Source: Thiohalobacter sp. (GTDB lineage Bacteria; Pseudomonadota; Gammaproteobacteria; DSM-19610). From it: DNA of 5,393 bases. The notes below the pieces were generated by a model. It ran no database searches and was not told the DNA's origin. It was given only the letters and a program-made list of their open reading frames with translations. The translations under genes and the position numbers were made by a program. Below are positions 1-5,328 of this stretch, piece by piece (positions within the stretch are counted from its first letter, which is position 1; each line of letters starts with the position of its first letter). The DNA is taken from the NCBI GenBank assembly GCA_027080445.1, contig JALWRY010000169.1:1-5393 (forward strand). The letters are read 5' to 3'.

Positions 1-113
1 TGTTTTCAGTCACCCTGTTCGAGAAAATCCCTTTAAACAAAGACTTTTTCGATACCAAACATATCCTGGAGGATGACATGTTTTCTAACCAACTGAATTT
101 ATTCGATAGTTAA
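1..113 (+). pseudogene. C-terminal end of an IS4-family-like transposase (cut by window edge)
   Basis: An open frame enters from the left edge and ends at TAA 111-113, leaving 36 residues. The tail carries VTLFEKIPLN near its start and ends NQLNLFDS. From memory, both the 'TLFEK.P' segment and an 'NQL.LFD' terminus are typical of the C-terminus of IS4-family (DUF4372-type) transposases. The catalytic DDE region lies outside the window, so I cannot say whether the element is intact or a remnant. The segment is more AT-rich than the genes to its right, which fits acquired DNA. The family assignment rests on a short tail and is moderate; that it is a protein C-terminus is likely. Confidence 0.55.
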
Positions 114-252
114 CCGGACAGTAGTGAGTAAACGTATATACTGTCAAACATATATTTATGTCTTTATCCATGACCTTGAAACCCCCATTCTTAATGTTTC
201 CTTAAGCTGGATCTTCTAAGCTGAGACTGAATTGACTCAGGTGAGACATGAT
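114..252 (+). promoter_or_regulatory. AT-rich IS flank and cytochrome leader with candidate promoter
   Basis: This stretch lies between the transposase stop and the cytochrome start. The right end of the insertion sequence should be in its first tens of bases (the stop is followed directly by CCGGACAGTAGTG), but the left end is not in the window, so the boundary cannot be fixed by matching terminal repeats. A candidate sigma70 promoter has CGGACA at 115-120 (4 of 6 to consensus), a 16-bp spacer and TATACT at 137-142. TTGAAA at 176-181 is a second -35-like box without a convincing -10. Close to the gene, TAAGCTG is repeated at 203-209 and 217-223, and CTGAG/CTCAG (221-225 and 236-240) forms a short inverted repeat beside the ribosome binding site. 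Promoter choice is uncertain. Confidence 0.35.
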
Positions 253-873
253 ATGTTCAGGAAATCCGGTTATCTATTGGTTGCATTGATACTACCTGTG
301 ACTATTTATGCAAGCGGGAACAACACTGCTGATGTATTACCCCAGCAGGTCAAACAATGTGACCGCTGTCATAGTGAGAATTCTACGGTCAGGTCTATTG
401 CTCCATCCCTGGACGGCATGTCAGAACCTTACCTGGTCGAACAGCTGGAGAATTTCAGACAGGCAAGACGCGGCGCTGATTCAGCTGATCCATATACCCT
501 TGAGATGAGCCAACAGGCGAAAGCGCTTGACGAGGAACAAGTCGCACGTCTTGCGGATTATTATGCCGGGCGAAAACGCCTTCCATCAACCGGGACTGTG
601 CCGGGTAATGTCGGGCATGGCGAACAGTTATACAAAGAAAAGTGCGGAGGCTGTCACTCCAGCCTGTTCGGCCGTTTTTTCACCCGCAGTCCGCGCATCA
701 CACATCTCAAGGCTTCCTATATTCTCGCAGAACTAAGCGAATTCGCCACGGGCGAAAGACGCGTGAAGCACGATAGCAAACACAAACTGAAGATGGTGGC
801 GGTTGCCAAACAACTCAATGACGTGGATCGGGCCGATATTGTTGCTTATATAAAAGCCGCTCCCACGCATTGA
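253..873 (+). CDS. Secreted two-haem cytochrome c (c4/c553-like)
   Basis: Predicted periplasmic electron-transfer protein of 206 residues with two class I cytochrome c domains. The N-terminus is a signal peptide: basic start (MFRKS), hydrophobic stretch at about 6-20, likely cleavage near A20/S21. Haem sites are CDRCH (36-40) and CGGCH (131-135). The probable sixth ligands are M85 and M181; each sits before the helix ending in the usual 'L.D..Y' pattern (LADYYA; DIVAYIKA). Size and duplicated layout fit the cytochrome c4 group, about 20 kDa. ATG 253 is chosen because AGGTGA at 239-244 lies 8 nt upstream; an in-frame TTG at 232 and GTG at 241 would place odd residues before the signal peptide. 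No oxidase or dehydrogenase partner is adjacent, so its redox partner is unknown. It sits just downstream of an insertion-sequence end. Confidence 0.88.
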   Translation: MFRKSGYLLVALILPVTIYASGNNTADVLPQQVKQCDRCHSENSTVRSIAPSLDGMSEPYLVEQLENFRQARRGADSADPYTLEMSQQAKALDEEQVARLADYYAGRKRLPSTGTVPGNVGHGEQLYKEKCGGCHSSLFGRFFTRSPRITHLKASYILAELSEFATGERRVKHDSKHKLKMVAVAKQLNDVDRADIVAYIKAAPTH

Positions 874-877
874 TCAC

Positions 878-922
878 ACGAGGATCCGTCCGAGATAAAA
901 CGCAGCAGGCGGACAATCTCGT
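878..922. terminator. Possible bidirectional hairpin between convergent genes
   Basis: The gap between the cytochrome stop and the 3' end of the tRNA gene contains competing inverted repeats: CGAGAT (891-896) with ATCTCG (916-921), six perfect pairs and a 19-nt loop; or ACGAG (878-882) with CTCGT (918-922) enclosing GTCCG (888-892) with CGGAC (910-914). Placement between two convergent transcription units fits a terminator, but neither side has a proper T-tract, so the call is weak. Confidence 0.3.
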
Positions 923-937
923 AACTTATTGATTTAT

Positions 938-1013
938 TGGTGCCGGAAAGAGGAATTGAACCCCCGACCTTCTCATTACGAGTGAGCTGCTCTACCGACT
1001 GAGCTATTCCGGC
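938..1013 (-). tRNA. tRNA-Thr(CGT)
   Basis: The reverse strand folds as a full 76-nt cloverleaf with an encoded 3' CCA (938-940). The acceptor stem is GCCGGAA (1007-1013) with TTCCGGC (942-948), and the discriminator base is A. The D arm is GCTC/GAGC. The anticodon loop CTCGTAA (976-982) gives anticodon CGT at 978-980, which reads ACG threonine codons. The T arm is GGGGG/CCTCT with two G-T pairs around TTCAATT. The G-A opposition at the top of the anticodon stem is also present in the E. coli threonine CGT tRNA as I remember it, so it is not a defect. The gene converges on the cytochrome gene and follows the phosphate transporter gene on the same strand. Confidence 0.95.
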
Positions 1014-1029
1014 AATGGGATAATGTCCC

Positions 1030-1112
1030 GGTAAGCTGGCCAGCGTCCGGGCACCTTGGCCAGCGAAGGCGCATCTTACCCTGTCAGCAACAGTTTTTCA
1101 CCCCCGAAAAAC
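1030..1112 (-). terminator. Structured 3' region of the phosphate operon; possible terminator
   Basis: Just past the transporter stop, GTTTTTC/GAAAAAC (1106-1112 with 1093-1099) forms a 7-bp stem with a 6-nt loop, extendable to 1091-1114 with one G-T pair. Further on, CTGGCCA (1036-1042) pairs with TGGCCAG (1057-1063), and directly outside it GGTAAG (1030-1035) pairs with CTTACC (1075-1080). The position fits transcript ends of the operon upstream of the tRNA gene, but no T-tract follows any stem. No clear promoter for the tRNA was found here, only a weak CATTAT box shortly before the gene, so the tRNA may be read through from the operon. Confidence 0.35.
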
Positions 1113-1121
1113 CGCTCCGAT

Positions 1122-2387
1122 TCAACCAAATATCCCTTTCAGCATATAGAAAAAGATAATGGCCAACAGGCCACCGGCGGGCAGCGTGACAATCCAGGAC
1201 ATGAAAATGTTGCGAATTACCGTCATGTTCAGTGCTTCCATGCCACGCGCGAGGCCGACACCGAGTACAGCCCCGACCAGGGTATGCGTAGTGGACACCG
1301 GCAAGCCGGTTCCCGAAGCCAGCACCACCGTAGTGGCCGCCGCCAGTGTTGCGGCAAAACCCCGGCTTGGCGTCAGCTCGGTGATGTTGTTGCCCACGGT
1401 GGCGATCACGTGCTTGCCGAACATGGCCAGACCCAGCACGATGCCCGCGCCTCCCAGGAACAGCACCCACATCGGCAACAGGGACTTCGAGGCCACCTCA
1501 CCGCCGCTTTGCACAATACTGACTACGGCCGCCACCGGACCGATTGCATTGGCGACATCGTTTGAGCCGTGGGCGAAGGCCATCGCGCAGGCCGTTACGA
1601 TCATCAGCACGCTGAATACCCGCTCGACATTGGTGTAGTGAAAATCCTTGTCGACTGAGGGATCGAGCTGGATGCGATTCACGTAATAACGGCCAATGAA
1701 AAACATCGCCAGCCCGATGGCAACAGAGTAACTGAAATTTTCCAGCGGGGTATTTTCCAGCCCGACATGTTTCAGGCCTTTCGTGAAAGTCACCAGCGAG
1801 ATAATAAAACCTACCATAAATATATAGTACGGCACGTATTTCTTGGCGTTACGGAACGGCTCCTCGGTATTGAGTATCAGGTTCTGCACGCTGCGAAACA
1901 GGGTATAGGCAATAAAACCGGCCAGCAGTGGCGAAACCACCCAACTGGCAACAATCGAGATTACCTTTCCCCAGTTCACGGCATCCACACCAATGCCGAC
2001 CATGGCAAAACCGACGATAGCGCCAACAATGGAATGGGTGGTGGAAACCGGCCAACCGTTTTTGGATGCAATCAGCAACCAGATACCCGCCGCCAGCAGG
2101 GACGCCAGCATGCCGTAAATCAGCAACTCCGGCGTGGCCGACAAAACGTGGGAATCGATAATGCCCTTGCGGATCGTTTTGGTCACCTGTCCGCCGGCGA
2201 GTATGGCGCCGGCAAACTCGAACACGGCGGCGATCATCACCGCCTGTTTGATTGTCAGCGCTTTGGAACCGACCGAGGTCGCCATGGCATTGGCCACATC
2301 GTTGGCGCCTATACCCCAGGCCATGAACAGGCCAAAGACACCGGCAAGGATCAGGAAGACCGCACCATAGGCCACAATAATATCCAT
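1122..2387 (-). CDS. pit: PiT-family inorganic phosphate transporter
   Basis: Inner-membrane, low-affinity phosphate transporter of 421 residues, expected to move metal-phosphate complexes with protons (or sodium). The family's internal duplication is clear. GANDVANA (27-34) and PVSTTHS (113-119) in the first half are mirrored by HGSNDVANA (273-281) and PVSTTHT (363-369) in the second. These Asn/Asp and Ser/Thr motifs are the family signatures. About ten hydrophobic membrane segments are visible; a polar stretch at about 238-256 separates the halves. Length is normal for the shorter bacterial PiT type that pairs with DUF47 proteins. ATG 2387 is preceded by a GGGGGA site that overlaps the stop region of the upstream DUF47 gene, with a 9-bp intergenic gap, so the two are surely co-transcribed. 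The substrate could in principle be sulfate, as in a few relatives, but the DUF47 partner favours phosphate. Confidence 0.93.
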   Translation of the reverse strand: MDIIVAYGAVFLILAGVFGLFMAWGIGANDVANAMATSVGSKALTIKQAVMIAAVFEFAGAILAGGQVTKTIRKGIIDSHVLSATPELLIYGMLASLLAAGIWLLIASKNGWPVSTTHSIVGAIVGFAMVGIGVDAVNWGKVISIVASWVVSPLLAGFIAYTLFRSVQNLILNTEEPFRNAKKYVPYYIFMVGFIISLVTFTKGLKHVGLENTPLENFSYSVAIGLAMFFIGRYYVNRIQLDPSVDKDFHYTNVERVFSVLMIVTACAMAFAHGSNDVANAIGPVAAVVSIVQSGGEVASKSLLPMWVLFLGGAGIVLGLAMFGKHVIATVGNNITELTPSRGFAATLAAATTVVLASGTGLPVSTTHTLVGAVLGVGLARGMEALNMTVIRNIFMSWIVTLPAGGLLAIIFFYMLKGIFG

Positions 2388-2396
2388 GTGGTCCCC

Positions 2397-3077
2397 CTAT
2401 CGCGCCAGCATCAATTGCAAACGGCTGCCCACACGCTGGGCGCGATCGGCCACCTCACCGGTCCAGTCAATAATCCGGTACAGGAACATGATATCGATCG
2501 GGTCGAATTCTTTCTCCACGGCAAAAATCTTGTGGCGAATATCGGCCTGGAGATTGTCGGTGTCGCTCTCAATGGAATCCAGCTTGCCGATCATCCTGAC
2601 GACCAGTTTGACTTCCTGGCCACTGAATCCTGTCCCTACCAGTTCATCCAGTTCGTTAATCGCGCGGCTGGCCTGTTCGCAGGCATCCACGCAACGCTGG
2701 ACGTATTTCATGTAATCATCGTGAATAATCTTTGGCAGAACCATGTGCCGCCCCAGTATGACACCGGCGATATCCTTGGCGCGGTTGGCGATGGTGTCCT
2801 GCATGGTCAGCACTTCCAGCAGGTCGCGGCGCGATACGGGCATGAACAGCCCTTTGGGCAAGTGGAGGCGAAGCTGTTTCTTCAATACATCCGCTTCTTT
2901 TTCCAGATCGGAAATCTGCTTCTGTATCTTCGCGACCTGGTCCCAGTCTTCCCGGATCACGGCCTCGAAAAGCGGAACCAGTTTTGATACGCAGGCCATA
3001 ACTTTCGCCATGTGCTGCTGCATGGGCTTGACAGGTGAACTGCCAAAGATCCCGGACATGTAACCACCACCCGCCAT
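2397..3077 (-). CDS. DUF47 / PhoU-like protein (TIGR00153 type), PiT partner
   Basis: Cytoplasmic, mostly helical protein of 226 residues in the DUF47 family, distantly related to PhoU. Recognisable features are the N-terminal SGIFGSSPVKPMQQHM segment, the early helix LVPLFEAVIREDW, the acidic ISDLEKEAD segment and, near the C-terminus, LYRIIDWTGEVADRAQRVG, which are typical of this family. Members are nearly always encoded beside PiT transporters and are thought to modulate them; the mechanism is not settled. ATG 3077 has a strong ribosome binding site, GGAGGA at 3085-3090, 7 nt upstream; an internal ATG at 3059 (MSGIFG) lacks one as good. It is the first gene of the two-gene operon with pit. 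No Pho box is evident upstream. Confidence 0.9.
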   Translation of the reverse strand: MAGGGYMSGIFGSSPVKPMQQHMAKVMACVSKLVPLFEAVIREDWDQVAKIQKQISDLEKEADVLKKQLRLHLPKGLFMPVSRRDLLEVLTMQDTIANRAKDIAGVILGRHMVLPKIIHDDYMKYVQRCVDACEQASRAINELDELVGTGFSGQEVKLVVRMIGKLDSIESDTDNLQADIRHKIFAVEKEFDPIDIMFLYRIIDWTGEVADRAQRVGSRLQLMLAR

Positions 3078-3140
3078 ACTCGTTTCCTCCCGACGTTATT
3101 ACGCGGAAAACAGCTGCGCAAAGCGATACGCTCCGGGCGC

Positions 3141-3169
3141 ATTCTAGCGTCAGGTTTTCAGGATTGCAT
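3141..3169 (-). promoter_or_regulatory. Predicted sigma70 promoter of the DUF47-pit operon
   Basis: Read on the minus strand, TAGAAT (3141-3146) is a good -10 and ATGCAA (3164-3169) a poor -35 (3 of 6), with a 17-bp spacer. This gives a leader of about 57 nt before ATG 3077. The site lies in the 104-bp gap between the operon and the Fur-like gene. Confidence 0.4.
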
Positions 3170-3181
3170 GGAAATAATGTG

Positions 3182-3613
3182 TCAGTCGAGCGGACGGACG
3201 CGAATCACGACGTCCACACTCTCCAGTTCCGTGCCGGCAGGCAGCTCCGGTAACGGTTCGGTCAGTACGCGGTGCAGGGCAATATCCGACAATTCACCGG
3301 TGGCGGTATTGTAGACGTGGTGGTGGGGCGCGCTGTTGGTGTCGTAGAACACCCGGCTGGGGTCGATGATCACTTCGCGCAGGAGGCCTTTATCGGCAAA
3401 CAGACCCAGCGTGTTATACACGGTCGCTTTGGAGACCGGTTTACCGGTACGGTTCACCTTTTCCAGCACCTGATCCGCGCTGAGGTGCTGGCTCCCTGTC
3501 AGCAATACCTGGGCGATACGCAATCGCTGGCGGGTCGGCTGAATGCCCGCTTCCCGCAGTTGCTCCGCGGCAGAGGCTTCATCCAGCAAACGGTGTGGGG
3601 ACAGATCATTCAT
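3182..3613 (-). CDS. Fur-superfamily transcriptional regulator, Irr-like, cysteine-free
   Basis: DNA-binding regulator of 143 residues. The winged-helix domain runs from about 16 to 90, with GIQPTRQRLRIAQVLL (23-38) at its start and the recognition helix in VSKATVYNTLGLF (60-72). The dimerisation part has FYDTNSAPHHH (89-99), whose His triplet and Asp91 are the likely metal or haem site. The pattern 'PTRQR...HLSA...V.K.TVYNTL...GLLRE...YDTN...HHH' resembles the Irr branch (iron/haem response) more than classical Fur or Zur. There is no cysteine anywhere, so the CxxC structural zinc sites of Fur, Zur and PerR are absent. The tail after HHH is short and ends IRVRPLD, without a C-terminal His cluster. 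ATG 3613 is the only Met start; no ribosome binding site precedes it. Iron or haem sensing is inferred; manganese or peroxide sensing remains possible. Confidence 0.85.
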   Translation of the reverse strand: MNDLSPHRLLDEASAAEQLREAGIQPTRQRLRIAQVLLTGSQHLSADQVLEKVNRTGKPVSKATVYNTLGLFADKGLLREVIIDPSRVFYDTNSAPHHHVYNTATGELSDIALHRVLTEPLPELPAGTELESVDVVIRVRPLD

Positions 3614-3620
3614 ACGGGCA

Positions 3621-3657
3621 AGTATACGCTGGCAATTTAGACAAAGTCCAGATTGCC
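3621..3657 (-). promoter_or_regulatory. Promoter and probable autoregulatory operator of the Fur-like gene
   Basis: On the minus strand TATACT (3621-3626) is a near-consensus -10 and TGGACT (3645-3650) a 4-of-6 -35, spacer 18 bp. A 27-bp dyad centred on 3644 (3631-3657) covers the -35: GGCAAT and ATTGCC outer arms, inner arms TGGAC and GTCTA around TTT, with one mismatch and one G-T position. A bound repressor would block RNA polymerase. On the plus strand the core reads TTTAGAC-AAA-GTCCAGA. The -10 ends only 7 nt before the ATG. The dyad also lies 9 nt after the thiO-like stop codon, so an RNA hairpin role is an alternative. Confidence 0.5.
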
Positions 3658-3665
3658 GGCGCCGG

Positions 3666-4760
3666 CTATTTTACTGACGCGACTTCAGGCAGGTAAGGCG
3701 CCACATCGATTGCCGCCTGTCGACCGGTCAACTGGTCGGCCAGCAACCGGGCGGAGCCGGGCGCCAGCACCACCCCGTTGCGGAAATGCCCGGCACACAC
3801 ATACAGGTTGGACAGCTCGGGGTGTGGCCCGATAACCGGCACCCCGTCCGGGCTTCCCGGCCGCAAGCCTGCCCAGTGGCACTCGATGGGCAGGTCTTTC
3901 AGCGTGGGTAACAGCGAGAACGCAGACTGACAGAGCGACTCAAACGCTTCCCGCGTGGTGTGTTTTTCAAATCCCGTATATTCCAGTGTACTGCCGAACA
4001 ACACCCGGCCATCGCGCCGTGGTATGGCATAACGGCCCTCGTGCAGGGTGATACGGCGCACCAGCCCGGGCGGACCACGGAACAGGATCATCTGACCGCG
4101 CACCGGCTGGATCGGCAGACTGAGACCGGTGTCCTTGAGCAATCCGGCGGTCCATGCGCCACTGGCCACGACGAAAGCATCCGCCTCGATATCCCCGCCT
4201 GCTGTGCGTACCGCCCTGATGCGCCCGGCTTCCATGACCCAGCCCAGCGCCGGGCGGTTAACATGCATTTTGGCGCCGGCGTGATCCAGCGAAGCGCGCA
4301 AGGCGCGTGTCAGGCGTGGATTTCGCACCTGGCCGAGTCCAGGCATCCAGACGCAATCCTGCAGCGCCACGCCAAGTTGTGGCTCCAGCTGCATGGCGCG
4401 TTCGGCACTGACCGGTTCCAACTGAACATCAAAGCGCCCGGCCCAGCGTACAGCCTCGGCCATATCGTCCAGCCCGCTGGTCAACAGTCCGGAAATTTCC
4501 AGTTCCGGGTCGATGCCGGTTTCCCCGGCCAGGGCCTCGCACAGACCGGGATAGGCGTGCTGGCTCATGCGCGCCAATTCACTCACTGCATCGGGATAAC
4601 GCCAGGGGTAGAGTGGCGAGAGAATACCGCCACCGGCCCAGGAGGACTCCTTCGCCGGTTGACGCCGTTCCAGCAGGGTCACCGACAGGCCTGCCGCCAT
4701 CAGTTCCCGCGCCGTGAGCATACCGATAATCCCGGCGCCGACAATAACGACATCGTTCAT
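3666..4760 (-). CDS. thiO: Glycine oxidase ThiO-like FAD-dependent amino acid oxidase
   Basis: Flavoenzyme of the DAO/GO family, 364 residues, close to the 369 of Bacillus subtilis ThiO. It should oxidise glycine or other small amines with oxygen to the imine and H2O2; in thiamine synthesis the imine feeds thiazole formation. The N-terminus has the FAD-binding Rossmann motif GAGIIG (8-13) and E31 at the end of the second strand (LLERR), then the SSWAGGGILSP segment typical of the family. Near the C-terminus AGLRPGSPDG carries R300 and HFRNGVVLAP carries R327, which I equate with substrate-binding Arg302 and Arg329 of the Bacillus enzyme. ATG 4760 is chosen over an in-frame GTG at 4769 because GGTGG lies 5 nt before it. 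No other thiamine gene is in view. The 39-bp gap after the prepilin gene suggests co-transcription. A D-amino-acid dehydrogenase role is the main alternative. Confidence 0.87.
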   Translation of the reverse strand: MNDVVIVGAGIIGMLTARELMAAGLSVTLLERRQPAKESSWAGGGILSPLYPWRYPDAVSELARMSQHAYPGLCEALAGETGIDPELEISGLLTSGLDDMAEAVRWAGRFDVQLEPVSAERAMQLEPQLGVALQDCVWMPGLGQVRNPRLTRALRASLDHAGAKMHVNRPALGWVMEAGRIRAVRTAGGDIEADAFVVASGAWTAGLLKDTGLSLPIQPVRGQMILFRGPPGLVRRITLHEGRYAIPRRDGRVLFGSTLEYTGFEKHTTREAFESLCQSAFSLLPTLKDLPIECHWAGLRPGSPDGVPVIGPHPELSNLYVCAGHFRNGVVLAPGSARLLADQLTGRQAAIDVAPYLPEVASVK

Positions 4761-4799
4761 GCGGGCCACCGGGAACAGGCTAATGGTGTTTTACCCGGC

Positions 4800-5207
4800 T
4801 CAACGACGCCAGCAATCCGCGCCGGCATAAGGCGCCAGGGTGACCGGCCCCTGCGCCGAGATCGCGAATATACCGCACGCATCGCCTTGCTGGGCGCCAC
4901 GCGGGCTGGCCAGGGCCAGGAAATCACCGGCGCTGCTGCGCAGGATGCGCAGTCCGTAGTAATCGTCCGGTGATGGCGTAGCGCCCCCGTCAAGTTCGGC
5001 AGGGCGCCGGGCATAGGCCGGGTGTGTGGCACGCCAGCGCAGTTGCGCGAGCTGCAATTGCAGTAACGCCGAGATAGCGTCTGTGCGACGCGCCCTGGCC
5101 ACATAGCCGCGGTATGAGGGAACAGTAATGGACGCGAGTATCGCAACAATGGACAGTGTTATCAGCAGTTCGAGTAGGGAAAAACCCGGGGTGGCGGACC
5201 GATACAT
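4800..5207 (-). CDS. Type IV prepilin, PilE-like minor pilin
   Basis: Type IV pilin-like protein of 135 residues. The class III leader MYRSATPG is followed by F9 (+1) and SLLEL with the conserved Glu at +5 (E13). PilD should cleave after G8 and methylate the Phe. The hydrophobic helix spans about 9-31 (ending TVPSY), continuing into the amphipathic RRTDAISALLQLQLAQLRWR. The C-terminal region has C111 and C132 (GDACGIF and GADCW), a spacing that fits the disulphide-bonded D-region of PilE-type minor pilins. ATG 5207 has an ideal AAGGAG site (5215-5220) 7 nt upstream; the frame stays open further upstream, but those residues look non-coding. It is divergent from another prepilin gene and upstream of the thiO-like gene. 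Expected role: pilus assembly, adhesion or DNA uptake; a general-secretion pseudopilin is less likely. Confidence 0.87.
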   Translation of the reverse strand: MYRSATPGFSLLELLITLSIVAILASITVPSYRGYVARARRTDAISALLQLQLAQLRWRATHPAYARRPAELDGGATPSPDDYYGLRILRSSAGDFLALASPRGAQQGDACGIFAISAQGPVTLAPYAGADCWRR

Positions 5208-5254
5208 GATGCAACTCCTTTTGCCGTTCGTGTCACCGGAATCAGCCGCAATCC

Positions 5255-5282
5255 TTGCGCGCTGAACCAAACCGACTATACT
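5255..5282 (+). promoter_or_regulatory. Predicted promoter of the rightward prepilin gene
   Basis: TATACT at 5277-5282 is a strong -10; TTGCGC at 5255-5260 (3 of 6) is 16 bp upstream. Transcription would start near 5289, giving a leader of about 40 nt containing the ribosome binding site. The -10 overlaps an opposed -10 for the leftward prepilin gene. Confidence 0.5.
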
Positions 5283-5303
5283 CGGCGACACAAAATGGAA
5301 CAA
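5275..5303 (-). promoter_or_regulatory. Predicted promoter of the leftward prepilin gene
   Basis: Read on the minus strand, TATAGT (5275-5280) is a good -10 and TTGTTC (5298-5303) a 3-of-6 -35, spacer 17 bp. It would start transcripts near 5268, about 60 nt before ATG 5207. It shares four base pairs of its -10 with the rightward promoter. Confidence 0.45.
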
Positions 5304-5328
5304 GTCAGAAACCTTGAGGAACCGTGTC

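Noticed and set aside
232..252. TTG 232 start for the cytochrome
   Set aside because: It would add seven residues before a standard signal peptide, while ATG 253 has AGGTGA at the right spacing.
1056..1638. Plus-strand open frames opposite the end of pit
   Set aside because: They lie opposite the conserved second half of the transporter and show no recognisable domain or ribosome site.
1767..2987. Very long open frame (406 codons) on the plus strand across pit and the DUF47 gene
   Set aside because: It is antisense to two well-recognised genes and spans their junction; its product is low in hydrophobic order, rich in His, Gln and Asn and resembles no family. It is a codon-bias shadow.
3655..3666. 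Perfect 12-bp palindrome GCCGGCGCCGGC after the thiO-like gene as a terminator
   Set aside because: It has no room for a loop and no T-tract; in GC-rich DNA such short palindromes are common.
3960..4973. 337-codon open frame on the plus strand across the thiO-like and prepilin genes
   Set aside because: Antisense to two genes with clear family motifs, crosses their boundary, and has no protein features of its own.
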